Assembly (NCBI RefSeq): GCF_030160835.1
Contig: NZ_BSPC01000054.1
Location: 223,153-287,152 of the forward strand
Direction: 5' to 3'
DNA from: Labrys miyagiensis
Lineage (GTDB): Bacteria > Pseudomonadota > Alphaproteobacteria > Rhizobiales > Labraceae
DNA length: 64,000 nt
In this document: positions 34,321 through 43,253 of the stretch, one piece after another
How the letters are laid out: each line of letters begins with the position of its first letter
Numbering within the stretch: the first letter of the stretch is position 1
Notes under the pieces: model-generated
Seen by the model: only the letters and a program-made list of their open reading frames with translations
Told to the model about the DNA's origin: nothing
The model's database searches: none
Position numbers and translations under genes: made by a program

Positions 34321-34392
34321 GGGACCGCAGGCGTCTCGCCTGCATCTTGAGCCACCGACGTTTCCAAGAGCAGGCGAGACGCCTGCGGTCCC
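34321..34392. repeat. Perfect 23-bp inverted repeat
   Basis: Arms 34321-34343 (GGGACCGCAGGCGTCTCGCC...) and 34370-34392 are exact reverse complements with a 26-base loop. Same layout as the elements at 28112, 30723 and 32467. It lies between the convergent toxin and cytochrome b561 genes and can serve as a bidirectional terminator. Confidence 0.7.
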
Positions 34393-34417
34393 GGGAATCG
34401 GTAGCGTTTCCCGTGCC

Positions 34418-34978
34418 CTACCCCCGCCCCGGCAGCATGCTCTGCAGCACCTCGTCGCGGTCCCAGAGCCGGTGCTTCAGCGCCGCCAGGATATGCAGCC
34501 CCACCAGCGCCATCAGCACAAAAGCGAGGCGATGGTGCACCACCTTCGCGCTCTCCGACAATTCGTAATCTGGCGCCACCAGGTTCGGCACGTGGTAGCC
34601 GCCCGGCAGCTCGATCGGCAGCGGCAGCGTGGAGGCCGAGACATAGACGTAGCCGGCGATCAGCACGCCGAAGATCAGGCCGTAGAGCAGGAGATGCACG
34701 CCCTTGCTGATCAGCTGCTCGTGCCGCGGCATGGTCTGCGGCAAGGCCGGCGCCGCCGTGAACAGGCGCCAGAGCGCGCGGATCGCCATCAGGAGGAAGA
34801 CGAAGGCGCCGGTGGTCTTGTGCAGCTGGTAGAGGTCGAATTTCTGCGCGGGGTCGTCGACCCATTCCACCATGTAGAGGCCGAGCCCCAGCATGAACAG
34901 GATCAGGCCGGCGCATGTCCAGTGCAGCACCTGGCCCACGCCGCTCCAGCGGCGGCGCGGGGTGGCGGCGGTGATCAT
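34418..34978 (-). CDS. Cytochrome b561 family protein
   Basis: 186 residues with four membrane segments (for example LHWTCAGLILFMLGLGLYMV, LLLYGLIFGVLIAGYVYVSA, AFVLMALVGLHILAALKHRL). Haem-ligand histidines fit HW in segment 1, QLHKTTGAF in segment 2, and HHRLAF and LHILAALKH in the last. It probably transfers electrons between quinone and a periplasmic partner. It overlaps the upstream yceI-like gene by four bases, a frequent pairing. Confidence 0.9.
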   Translation of the reverse strand: MITAATPRRRWSGVGQVLHWTCAGLILFMLGLGLYMVEWVDDPAQKFDLYQLHKTTGAFVFLLMAIRALWRLFTAAPALPQTMPRHEQLISKGVHLLLYGLIFGVLIAGYVYVSASTLPLPIELPGGYHVPNLVAPDYELSESAKVVHHRLAFVLMALVGLHILAALKHRLWDRDEVLQSMLPGRG

Positions 34979-35571
34979 TGCGCCTGTGCCTCGGTGGTGA
35001 CGATCAGGTCGACGTCATTGCTGATCGCCGGGAAGCCCGCGCTCATGTTGAAGGCGAGGCGCTTGATCACGCCGGTGGCGCGGAAGCCGATCTGCGAACG
35101 CGAATTGTCGGCAGGCCTGTCGAGAGCGACATCGATGGTCAGGGGACGGGTGACGCCGCGGATGGTGAGATCACCGGTGACCTTGGCATGGCTGCTGTCG
35201 ACCTTCTCGACCTTGGTCGAGGAGAAGGAGATGGTGGGATATTGGCTGGCGTCGAAGAAGGCGTCGGTGCGCAGGTAGTCGTTGAAGGAGGGCGAGCCGA
35301 CATCCACCGACTTCGCCGCCACCTTGAACGAGACGTGGCTGGCGGCCGGGTTGTCGAAATTGATCGAGATCTTGCCGTCGAAATCATGGAACTGGCCCTT
35401 GGTGCGCGGCCAGCCGATGCCGTCGACCACGAAGCCCACCGAAGTGCGCGCGGGATTGATGCGCCAGTTGCGCGCCTCCGCCGAGTCGGCATGCGCGGTG
35501 CCAAGCAGGGCCATCACTGAAAGAGTGGCGGCGAACAGGCGCACGCCCGAAAAAGCGTTCCGACCGATCAT
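34975..35571 (-). CDS. YceI family periplasmic protein
   Basis: 198 residues from the ATG at 35571 (GGAGG upstream). Signal peptide VRLFAATLSVMALLGTAHAD. The lipocalin-like YceI fold follows: WRINPARTSVGFVVDGIGWP, GKISINFDNPAASHVSFKVA, SQYPTISFSSTKVEKVDSSH, GDLTIRGVTRPLTIDVALDR. The family binds polyisoprenoid quinones in the periplasm. Its ATGA coupling to the b561 gene suggests a small redox unit with a quinone-like ligand. Confidence 0.92.
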   Translation of the reverse strand: MIGRNAFSGVRLFAATLSVMALLGTAHADSAEARNWRINPARTSVGFVVDGIGWPRTKGQFHDFDGKISINFDNPAASHVSFKVAAKSVDVGSPSFNDYLRTDAFFDASQYPTISFSSTKVEKVDSSHAKVTGDLTIRGVTRPLTIDVALDRPADNSRSQIGFRATGVIKRLAFNMSAGFPAISNDVDLIVTTEAQAQ

Positions 35572-35807
35572 GGCGGAAACCTCCAATACCAAATGATACA
35601 ACAATGCTCGCGAAAGCGGGTTCGCAAAAAGAACACGCGAGGGCTTCGAATATTCGTTTGAGGGCGAATTGGGGGGAAAACGAGGAGAACGGAGTCAAAT
35701 CACGGCCAGGCGGTATCACGATGTGGCGATGGGATGTGAGGGAGGTCGACGCTTGCCGGTGTGCTGATATGTCGATATTCACTCAAAAAATCGACATATC
35801 CTCCGCC

Positions 35808-37352
35808 CTACCCTCCGATCTCCTCCTTGCGCTTCGCGATATACGCATCCATCGCCTCCTTCACCGCCTGGTCGAGCGGCGGCGGCACATAGGCATCCCG
35901 GGTCTTCTTCCACACGTCCAGCGCGCGGTCTGTCGCCGTGCGCTCACCCGCGTCGCGCCAGTTTTCGTAATTCGACCAGTCGGAGAGCACTGGGCGGTAG
36001 AAGGCATTCTCATAGCGGGCCAGCGTGTGGGGCGAACCGAAGAAATGGCCGCCAGGAGCGACGCCCCGGATCGCGTCGAGGGCGATCTCGTCGTCCCCGA
36101 ACTCCACGGGTTTGAGGATCTCGGCCCAGCCGCGCAGCAGCTCGGCGTCGATGACGATCTTTTCGAGGCTCGCCGACAGGCCCCCCTCCAACCAGCCGGC
36201 GGCGTGGTTGATCAGGTGGCTGTGGCTCATGATGGCCGCCCAGAGCGAGAAGCTGGTCTCCCAGGTCGCCTGCGCGTCCGGGGCCGGGCTGGCGTTGACG
36301 GCGCTGGTGCGCACGGGCAGGCCAAGACGCCGGCCGAGCTGCGCGGTGGCAAGGCAGGCATTGACATATTCGGGCGTGCCGAAGGCGGGCGAACCCGTCT
36401 TCATGTCGACATTGGAGGTGAAGCCGCCCATCACGCAGGGCGCGCCGGGCCGCAGCATCTGGCAGAGCGCGATGATGCTCAGGGCTTCGGCCGTCTGCTG
36501 CACCAGCGCGCCGGCCAGCGTCACCGGGGCCATGGCGCCCATCAGGGTGAACGGGGTGATCACCACGCATTGGCCGTGCTCGGCCATGATCATGATGGAG
36601 TCCATGATCTCTTCGTCGACCACGCGCGGCGAGTTGACATTGGTAACCGTCATCAGCGTTGGCCGCTCGGCCAGCGCCTCGATCGTGGTGCCATGCTCGA
36701 TGGCCGAGAGCGCCAGCGCGTCGCGCGCCTGCACGCCACCGACGCCGCGCGCCGCCCAGACGAGGTCCGAGAGTTCGATATGGGCGCGATACATTTCCAG
36801 GTGGCGGACGGGCACGGCGATGTCGACCGGTTCCACCACCACGCCGCCCTGCCAGTGCAGCAGGCCCAGGCCGTTGGTGATCTTCAGCACATCGCGGAAG
36901 GCTTCGAGGTCGCCATAGCGCCGGCCGCGTTCGAGGTCGCGAATATTGGGCGCGCCATTGACCGGACCGAAATTGACGACATTGCCCCCGATATGGAGAT
37001 CGCGCTCAGGATTGCGCGCATGCAGCACGAAGCTCGAGGGCGCCGTCTTCAGGCTGGCCTCGACGATGTCGCGACCAAGGCGCACCATCTGCGTCTCGTC
37101 GTCAACCAGAGCCCCATGCGCCCGATAGAGGTCGCGCGCCCGGCGGCTGATGATCTTCATGCCATCCGTCTCGAGCAGCGTGAAAGCGGCGTCGACGATG
37201 CGCTCCACCTGCTCGGACGAGAGGATGTCGACGGGCGCGAAGCGGTTGCTCAACCGCGGCATCGGCGGCGTCGAGGCGCCCGTGTTGCGGGTGCCGCGCT
37301 CACGACGCCCTCCCCGCCCGGTATGTTCGGCTCCTGCGTTTTCCCGGCTCAT
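35808..37352 (-). CDS. Trimethylamine methyltransferase (MttB) family protein, non-pyrrolysine
   Basis: 514 residues with a TIM-barrel MttB pattern: RRARDLYRAHGALVDDETQM, NVVNFGPVNGAPNIRDLERG, WQGGVVVEPVDIAVPVRHLE, and the later SHSHLINHAAGWLEGGLSAS. There is no in-frame amber codon, so it belongs to the non-pyrrolysine branch, in which some members demethylate glycine betaine or other quaternary amines. It overlaps the upstream FAD-dependent gene by four bases. That gene resembles dimethylglycine dehydrogenase, so a betaine or dimethylglycine route is likely. No corrinoid protein gene, normally needed as methyl acceptor, is nearby. Confidence 0.85.
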   Translation of the reverse strand: MSRENAGAEHTGRGGRRERGTRNTGASTPPMPRLSNRFAPVDILSSEQVERIVDAAFTLLETDGMKIISRRARDLYRAHGALVDDETQMVRLGRDIVEASLKTAPSSFVLHARNPERDLHIGGNVVNFGPVNGAPNIRDLERGRRYGDLEAFRDVLKITNGLGLLHWQGGVVVEPVDIAVPVRHLEMYRAHIELSDLVWAARGVGGVQARDALALSAIEHGTTIEALAERPTLMTVTNVNSPRVVDEEIMDSIMIMAEHGQCVVITPFTLMGAMAPVTLAGALVQQTAEALSIIALCQMLRPGAPCVMGGFTSNVDMKTGSPAFGTPEYVNACLATAQLGRRLGLPVRTSAVNASPAPDAQATWETSFSLWAAIMSHSHLINHAAGWLEGGLSASLEKIVIDAELLRGWAEILKPVEFGDDEIALDAIRGVAPGGHFFGSPHTLARYENAFYRPVLSDWSNYENWRDAGERTATDRALDVWKKTRDAYVPPPLDQAVKEAMDAYIAKRKEEIGG

Positions 37353-39760
37353 CCGCGCAACCTTCCGCCGTTCGGGTCGTGCAGCGGCGCCTTGCGCAAG
37401 ATAGCAGGGCGGTCCTCCCCGAAGATGTCGATGGCGAATTCGCCGCCGTCCTCGTAATGCTCGGCCTTCACATAGCCGATGGCGAGGGACTTGCTGACAT
37501 AATGGCCGTAGCCGCCGGAGGTGACGTGACCCACCACCTCGCCACGCTTGAGGATCGGCTCATAGCCGATCACCTCGGTGTCGGTGTCGACCTCCAGTAC
37601 GGCGAAGCGCTTCTTCGGCCCCTTCTCGCGCTCGGCCAAAACGGCGTCGCGGCCGGTGAAGCCTTCCTTCTTGAAGTCGACGAAGAGGTCGAGCCCGGTC
37701 TCGGCCGGCGTGTAATCGGGCCGGAAATCCTTGTTGAAAGAGCCATAGGCCTTTTCGAGGCGGAGCGAAGAGAGCGCGCGGCCGCCGAAATGCTTGAGGC
37801 CGAGATCCCTACCCGCCTCGAAGATCTCGTCATAGAGCGTTGCCTGGAAGTCCGGCGTCGTCCACATCTCGTAGCCGAGCTCGCCCGTGAAGCCGGCGCG
37901 CGAGAAGATCACTGGCGATAGGCCGACGGCCGTCTCCTTCACCGCGAAGAGCTTGAAGGCGTCAGGCGAGAGATCCTCGCGCACCAGGCGCTGCATCAGC
38001 GTGCGGGCATTGGGGCCGGCCACCGAGAAGCCGGTGAGCGTCGAAGCGGCCGAGCGCACATGCACGTCGGCGGGCGGATTCTGCAGCCAGAACCAGCGCA
38101 TGTGGAAGGCCTCGGCGAACCCCGAACCGATCAGCAGGTAGCGGTCCCGATCGAGGCAGGCAACGGAGAGATCGCCGACGATGCGGCCTTCCTTGTTCAG
38201 CATCGGCGCGATCGCCATGCGGCCGGGCTTGGGCAGCTTGCAGGCCAGCAGCTTGTCGAGCCAGGCACGGGCGCCCTTGCCCTCGATCTCGTATTTGCCG
38301 TAATTCGAGGTCTCGTAGATGCCCACGGCCTCGCGCACCGCCAGGCATTCGGCCTTCACATGAGGGAAAGCGTTGGAGCGGCGATAGGTCGGGTTTTCGG
38401 TGAGCTCGACGCCCTCGGGCGCGAACCAAAGCGCGTGCTCCAGGCCGAAATTGGCGCCGAAGACAGCGCCGGCCTTTTCCAGGCGGCCATAGATCGGCGT
38501 GCGGCGCAGCGGACGGGCATCCGGCAGCTCCTCATTCGGAAAGGCGAGGCGGAAGCGGCGGCGATAGTTCTCGATCACCTTGGCCTTGGTGTAGCGCGGC
38601 GTGGCGAAGATGCCGAAGCGGGCGACGTCCATCGCCATGATATCGGCGCCCGGGTCCCCCTCCGCCATCCAACGCGACAGCGTGAGGCCGATGCCGCCGC
38701 CCTGGCTGAAGCCGGCCATCACGGCGCAGGCCACCCAGAAATTCGGCAGGCCCTTCACCGGACCGACCAGCGGATTGCCATCGGGGGCGAAGGTGAAAGG
38801 GCCGTTGATCGACTTCTTGATGCCGGCGCGGCCGACGGCGGGGAAATGCTCGAAGCCGACTTCCAGCTCCGGCGCGATGCGGTCGAAATTGTCGGGCAGC
38901 AGCTGGGTGTGGAAATCGTCGGGCGTATGGTCGACCGACCAGGGCGTGCAATTATGCTCATAGGTGCCGAGCAGCGCGCCCTTGCCTTCCTGGCGCACAT
39001 AGATCTCGCCCGAGAAGTCGGTGGTGTTGATGATCTCGCGCTCCAGCCCTTCCAGCTCAGGAATGGCATCGGTGACGATGTAATGGTGCTCCATGGCCAG
39101 CACCGGCAGCTCGATGCCGACCATGCGGCCGACCTCGCGCGCCCATAGCCCGCCGGCATTCACCACATGCTCGGCGTGGATGGAGCCCTTGTCGGTGGAA
39201 ACGTCCCAGGAGCCGTCGGGGCGCTGCGAGAGGCCGGTAACCTTGGTGTACTGGTAGACCTCGGCCCCGAGCTTGCGCGCGGCGGCGGCATAGGCATGGG
39301 TGGTACCCCAGGGATCGACATGGCCGCCATCCGAGCGCCAGAGCGCGCCGGTGAAATATTTCTCCTCGATCAGCACATTGCGGCGCTTGGCCTCGGCCAC
39401 CGGGATGATCTCGGTCTCCATGCTCAGATAGCGCGCGCGGCTGGCGACGAGGCGCAGATAATCCATCTCGCCCTCGTTTGCCGCCAGCATAAGCCCGCCA
39501 TTGTGGTGGATGCCGCAGGACTGGCCGGTGAGCTCCTCCAGCTCGCGATAGAGGTCGATGGTATATTTCTGCAGCTTGGAGACGTTGGCGTCGCCGTTGA
39601 AGGTATGCATGCCCCCGGCCGCATGCCAGGTGGAGCCGGAGGTGAGCTGGTTCTTGTCGAGAAGCACCACGTCGCTCCAGCCGATCTTGGCAAGATGGTA
39701 GAGAATGGAGCATCCCACGACACCCCCGCCAATCACGACGGCACGAACCTCGGTCTTCAT
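37349..39760 (-). CDS. FAD-dependent dimethylglycine/sarcosine dehydrogenase-like protein with GcvT domain
   Basis: 803 residues. The N-terminal FAD/DAO domain opens with VIGGGVVGCSILYHLAKIGW and SGSTWHAAGGMH (flavin site). The FAO_M linker (LPDARPLRRTPIYGRLEKAG) leads to a C-terminal GcvT/aminomethyltransferase pair (VREAVGIYETSNYGKYEIEG, FSRAGFTGELGYEMWTTPD, GYEPILKRGEVVGHVTSGGY). This is the dimethylglycine dehydrogenase layout: an N-methyl group is oxidised by FAD and the carbon passed to tetrahydrofolate. It is first in a two-gene operon with the MttB-like gene. A near-perfect palindrome lies 76 bases upstream of the start. Confidence 0.92.
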   Translation of the reverse strand: MKTEVRAVVIGGGVVGCSILYHLAKIGWSDVVLLDKNQLTSGSTWHAAGGMHTFNGDANVSKLQKYTIDLYRELEELTGQSCGIHHNGGLMLAANEGEMDYLRLVASRARYLSMETEIIPVAEAKRRNVLIEEKYFTGALWRSDGGHVDPWGTTHAYAAAARKLGAEVYQYTKVTGLSQRPDGSWDVSTDKGSIHAEHVVNAGGLWAREVGRMVGIELPVLAMEHHYIVTDAIPELEGLEREIINTTDFSGEIYVRQEGKGALLGTYEHNCTPWSVDHTPDDFHTQLLPDNFDRIAPELEVGFEHFPAVGRAGIKKSINGPFTFAPDGNPLVGPVKGLPNFWVACAVMAGFSQGGGIGLTLSRWMAEGDPGADIMAMDVARFGIFATPRYTKAKVIENYRRRFRLAFPNEELPDARPLRRTPIYGRLEKAGAVFGANFGLEHALWFAPEGVELTENPTYRRSNAFPHVKAECLAVREAVGIYETSNYGKYEIEGKGARAWLDKLLACKLPKPGRMAIAPMLNKEGRIVGDLSVACLDRDRYLLIGSGFAEAFHMRWFWLQNPPADVHVRSAASTLTGFSVAGPNARTLMQRLVREDLSPDAFKLFAVKETAVGLSPVIFSRAGFTGELGYEMWTTPDFQATLYDEIFEAGRDLGLKHFGGRALSSLRLEKAYGSFNKDFRPDYTPAETGLDLFVDFKKEGFTGRDAVLAEREKGPKKRFAVLEVDTDTEVIGYEPILKRGEVVGHVTSGGYGHYVSKSLAIGYVKAEHYEDGGEFAIDIFGEDRPAILRKAPLHDPNGGRLRG

Positions 39761-39835
39761 TATCAGGAACCCTTCTCAAGCAATCAGCCCTGATACACGA
39801 TGATTCACCGCTTCGCGACGATGATGCGCGCAACG

Positions 39836-39854
39836 GTTTGTTGACCAAACAAAC
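39836..39854. promoter_or_regulatory. Palindrome upstream of the DMGDH-like operon
   Basis: GTTTGTT-GACCA-AACAAAC, seven-base perfect arms around five bases. It is 76 bases before the ATG of the operon on the minus strand, where an activator or repressor dimer could bind. The regulator is not identified and no regulator gene is adjacent. Confidence 0.45.
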
Positions 39855-40913
39855 GGGGAGAGGGATCAACGAGAAGGAATTTGGGCACAAAAGGGGATTT
39901 TGGAAAACAGAATGGGGAAAGGTAAACGAATGATTCCAAACGGCCATGTTTGCCAAAGCTGCCCTGCCCCCGGGTGCTGTGCTCATCTCAGCGCGGAGCC
40001 TCACCGCGAGGCCACGCTTTCACAGCCAGGATCGTTAAAAAATAAGTGCTTCAAGCGTGACGCTTGCGCGCCGCTCCTGCTCTCTGAACACCGGCTTGCC
40101 GAGTCACTGATTTCTTGACGATCCCCAAGCGCCCGACTCTCTCGCCTCCGCCGCCCTCTCACCACAATGCGCAAACGCTCTCGTTCCCACGCCCTTTCCG
40201 GCTGGGTTGATGAGGAGACCGGGCGATGGCGGCTGCGAGGCAGCCGTGAAGGCAAGATCATGGAAGATGCAGGCCGCACTGTCGGTGCAGGCCGCCATCG
40301 CCCCGTTCCGGCTGCCCGGCCCGCTGACAAGGCGCGCAAGGCCACCTGTTTTTTTCCGCCTTATGAAGGCGGAGGCGAGCCGGGAGCGGATGGCACGGAC
40401 CATCCGAACCTGACCAGCCGGCTCGGCGAAGGGGCTCAGCGCTGCAGTCCTGGCCGGACAGTGGCATAGGCCGTCTTCACCGCATCGGCGGGAGATGGGA
40501 CGAAGGCGTTGCCGGGCTCAAGCCCGTCACGCTCCGTCCAGGGATCGCGTGGCACTTCCATGGGGTGCCGATCCCGTCTGTCCCGCTCGTCACCCCTGGA
40601 GGCCGGCTTCGAAGGAAGCAGGACCGCCGCGCACCTATCACCTGGATAGGCATCGGGTGGATGGAAGCGTTCGGAGCCGAGTTGATCATACGCCGGCTGC
40701 TGACGCTTCGTTCCGGGAGAGATGAGAACATGGGAACGGACGTAAGTCAATATACGTTCTCTTTATATTCTTGCGTCGTCGGTGGAGGAGGCCGGGCAGG
40801 GTGTGACCTCCTCGCCCTCGGCAGCACGGCCCATGCTTCCATCGCCCGGGGCCTGTCGCAGCGTCTCGCCGCGTTCGAGGCGCTGCGCGATGCCGCTCTG
40901 TCGGCCGACCGTC
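39855..40913. other. Gene-free stretch of about 1.06 kb
   Basis: No frame on either strand looks like a known protein, and the longer frames have shadow-like composition. A short stem CCGCCTT-AT-GAAGGCGG lies at about 40348 after a run of seven T, but its T-run is on the wrong side for a terminator in that direction. It may contain decayed sequence, since a gap this long is unusual here. Confidence 0.5.
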
Positions 40914-41840
40914 TCACGCCCAATGGCGCGCGATGAAGCCGGCTGCGGCATCGAGGGCACGGCGGGCGCTCGGCCGTTCGCTGGTGGAGCGCTGGAAGAC
41001 GTGGTGGAGCCCCTCATGGATGTCGAGGCGCACCTCGCCGCCCCTCTCGGCCGCCGCCTTGGCATAGCGCAGCGCGTCGTCGAGCAGCAATTCGTCCGTG
41101 CCCACCTGGATGGCGAGCGGCGGCAGGCGGGCGGGGATGGCGTAAAGCGGCGAGGCGCGGCCATCCCTGGGATCGGCGCCGTTGAGATAGGCGGCTGCGG
41201 CCCCGGTCAGCACCTGAGGCTGGAAGATCGGATCATGGGTCGCCGGGCTGTTGAAGGACGGCCCGGTAAAGGCGAGGTCCAGCCATGGCGAGAACACCAC
41301 GACAGATGCGACAGGGGGTGAGGTCTCGCTTGTCTCCTGCAGGGCCGCGAGCGCAAGAGCGCCACCGGCGGAGTCGCCTGTCATGGCGATCTGTGCGAAG
41401 CCCTGCCCTCCCAGCCAGCGCCGTGCCGCGATGGCGGCGTCGAAAGCCGCCGGGAAGGGCTGCTCGGGCGCCAGGGGATAGTCGGGGACGAAGGTCGCCA
41501 CATCAGCGCGCACCGCGATCTGGCTGGCGAAGCCGCGATAGGCCGCAGCCGAGCCGAGCATATAGGCCCCGCCATGCAGGAAGAGGATGGCTCGCCCGGC
41601 CGGGACCCCGGAAGGACGGATCCACCAGCCCTTGGTGCCGTCCTGGTCTACGGGGGTGAGGCTTACACCCTCGGCAATCGGCGTCTGCGCAATCAGCGCG
41701 TCATAGATCTCGCGCAGGGAGCCCGCGAAGCCGGCCATGTGCCGCCCCGTCGCCGCCAGGACATCCTGTTCGATCTGGTGCTCGTCCGCCGGCAGGACGT
41801 GCCGGGTCTCCACGAGCCGGGAGATGATGGAATTTTGCAT
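40914..41840 (-). CDS. Alpha/beta hydrolase, hormone-sensitive-lipase family esterase
   Basis: 308 residues. The oxyanion motif AILFLHGGAYMLGSAAAYRG (HGG-x-Y) and the nucleophile elbow IAMTGDSAGGALALAAL (GDSAG) are those of HSL family esterases. The Asp is in QVGTDELLLDDALRYAKAAA and the His in LDIHEGLHHVFQ. A cytoplasmic carboxylesterase on short acyl esters is expected. GGAGG precedes the ATG. It is divergent from a LysR regulator with a 140-base shared promoter region holding direct repeats, a common arrangement for a regulator and its target. Confidence 0.9.
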   Translation of the reverse strand: MQNSIISRLVETRHVLPADEHQIEQDVLAATGRHMAGFAGSLREIYDALIAQTPIAEGVSLTPVDQDGTKGWWIRPSGVPAGRAILFLHGGAYMLGSAAAYRGFASQIAVRADVATFVPDYPLAPEQPFPAAFDAAIAARRWLGGQGFAQIAMTGDSAGGALALAALQETSETSPPVASVVVFSPWLDLAFTGPSFNSPATHDPIFQPQVLTGAAAAYLNGADPRDGRASPLYAIPARLPPLAIQVGTDELLLDDALRYAKAAAERGGEVRLDIHEGLHHVFQRSTSERPSARRALDAAAGFIARHWA

Positions 41841-41898
41841 CGATTGAGCCTCCGCATGGCGCTGGAACCGCCCAACGCCTCAGTTCTGGCCCGAATTT

Positions 41899-41954
41899 AT
41901 CCATTCCAGATGCTTCCGGAAGACAGGCGTTGGGAATAGGATCCATTCCAGATG
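41899..41954. promoter_or_regulatory. 14-bp direct repeats in the LysR/esterase divergent promoter
   Basis: ATCCATTCCAGATG occurs at 41899-41912 and again at 41941-41954, exactly 42 bp apart (four helical turns). This suits binding of a LysR tetramer to same-face sites between the two divergent genes. Confidence 0.5.
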
Positions 41955-41980
41955 GGAAGCTTTGAAGAGGGTGAGCAACC

Positions 41981-42886
41981 ATGGACCGTCTGGATGCGAT
42001 CCGTCTGTTCCTGCGTGTGGTCGAGCGCGGCAATTTCGCGGCTGCCGCCCGCGAGGCTGGAATCGGCCAGCCAGCGGTCAGCAAACAGATCGCCGCGCTG
42101 GAAGCGCATCTCTGCGCGCAACTGCTGCGGCGCACCTCGCGCAGCATGACCCTGAGCGAAGCCGGACAGACCTTCTACGAGGCAGCGCTGCGCCTCGTCG
42201 CCGATTACGATGCCGCAGCTTCCCTCATCGGCCGCGGCCAGTTCTCGCCGTCGGGCCTGGTCCGCGTGAGCACCTCGCCTGTGTTCGGGCGGCTCTACAT
42301 CACGCCCCGGCTGCCGGAGTTTTTCGCACGCTATCCCGATGTCGCCGTTGAACTCTCAGCTTCCGAACGCATGATCAACCTGGTGGAGGAAGGCATCGAT
42401 GTCGGCATCCGCATCGGCAATTTTGCCGACTCCTCGCTGATTGCCCTGCGGCTCGCCTCCACCCCGATCATCACGGTGGCGGCCCCGGCCTATCTCGAAG
42501 CGCGCGGCGTTCCCGCTTCGCCCACGGATCTGGAGCGGCATTCCTGCGTGATCTTCGCGCTTCGCGGCGAGCCGCGCGCCTGGGAGTTCAAGACAGCGGC
42601 CGGGCCACTCATCCATCATCCCCAAGGGAATTTCCGCACCGGCGATGCCGAGCAGGTGCGCGCCGCCGTACTCGCCGGCCTCGGCCTTGCCCAAGTGCCG
42701 GCCTGGCTGTTTGCCCCCGAAATCGCGTCCGGCGCAGTGCGCGTGGTGCTGCGCGACCTCGAACCGGGGAGCTTCGCCATCAGCGCCGTCCACACGGCGG
42801 GTCGCAGGCTTCCGACCAGGGCACGGGTGTTCGTCGACTTCCTGGCCAACGCCCTGAGGCGGGAGAAAAACCTCGCCTTCCAATGA
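41981..42886 (+). CDS. LysR family transcriptional regulator
   Basis: 301 residues. The N-terminal winged helix-turn-helix is MDRLDAIRLFLRVVERGNFA followed by AAAREAGIGQPAVSKQIAAL. The effector-binding domain (residues ~90-295) includes GLVRVSTSPVFGRLYITPRL and DVGIRIGNFADSSLIALRLA, typical of the CrgA/PA-type subgroup. It probably regulates the divergent esterase gene and itself, through the direct repeats between them. Confidence 0.93.
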   Translation: MDRLDAIRLFLRVVERGNFAAAAREAGIGQPAVSKQIAALEAHLCAQLLRRTSRSMTLSEAGQTFYEAALRLVADYDAAASLIGRGQFSPSGLVRVSTSPVFGRLYITPRLPEFFARYPDVAVELSASERMINLVEEGIDVGIRIGNFADSSLIALRLASTPIITVAAPAYLEARGVPASPTDLERHSCVIFALRGEPRAWEFKTAAGPLIHHPQGNFRTGDAEQVRAAVLAGLGLAQVPAWLFAPEIASGAVRVVLRDLEPGSFAISAVHTAGRRLPTRARVFVDFLANALRREKNLAFQ

Positions 42887-42997
42887 CAGGCCTTGCGCCA
42901 GTCCACCACAAGGAGACTGGTAGACAGCTTAAACCTCCCCATATCTGCCGCAGGACATCGAGCTCGCGAAGGGGCCGCAACTGCAAAGAATCACCCC

Positions 42998-43225
42998 ATG
43001 GCAGAACCGGAGCAGGGCATCGCCGCCAGCCAATGGACCGGCAACGGCCCGGACCACGACCACGCCAACAAGGCTGCAGCCAGACGCCAATGGCGGCACG
43101 CCGGCGCCGGCGGAGCCGCGGCGGGCGCGATGGGAACGGACCACTGGGTCCTCGGGCTGGTGATCGCCAGCGTTTACCTGGCTCTCTGGCTGCTGTTCCG
43201 CGAACCGCGAGAGGCGCGGGACTGA
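42998..43225 (+). CDS. Small single-pass membrane protein, doubtful
   Basis: 75 residues from ATG 42998. The N-terminal half is hydrophilic, Ala/Gly/His-rich. The end holds one membrane segment (WVLGLVIASVYLALWLLF) and a charged tail EPREARD. No strong ribosome site is seen, and a shorter start at 43130 (MGTDHWVLG) is possible. No family recognised. Confidence 0.35.
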   Translation: MAEPEQGIAASQWTGNGPDHDHANKAAARRQWRHAGAGGAAAGAMGTDHWVLGLVIASVYLALWLLFREPREARD

Positions 43226-43253
43226 GCGGCCCTCCGCCTCTCTCTCTCCCCGC

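Noticed and set aside
35765-35805. Further copy of the 25-bp palindrome
   Set aside because: GATATGTCGAT / ATCGACATATC is a short hairpin, but its sequence differs enough that relation to the 19742 element is not supported. It may be a terminator for the MttB-like operon.
40104-40750. Minus-strand frames of about 100 residues in the long gap
   Set aside because: No ribosome site, no recognisable motif, and overlapping frames of equal quality on both strands.
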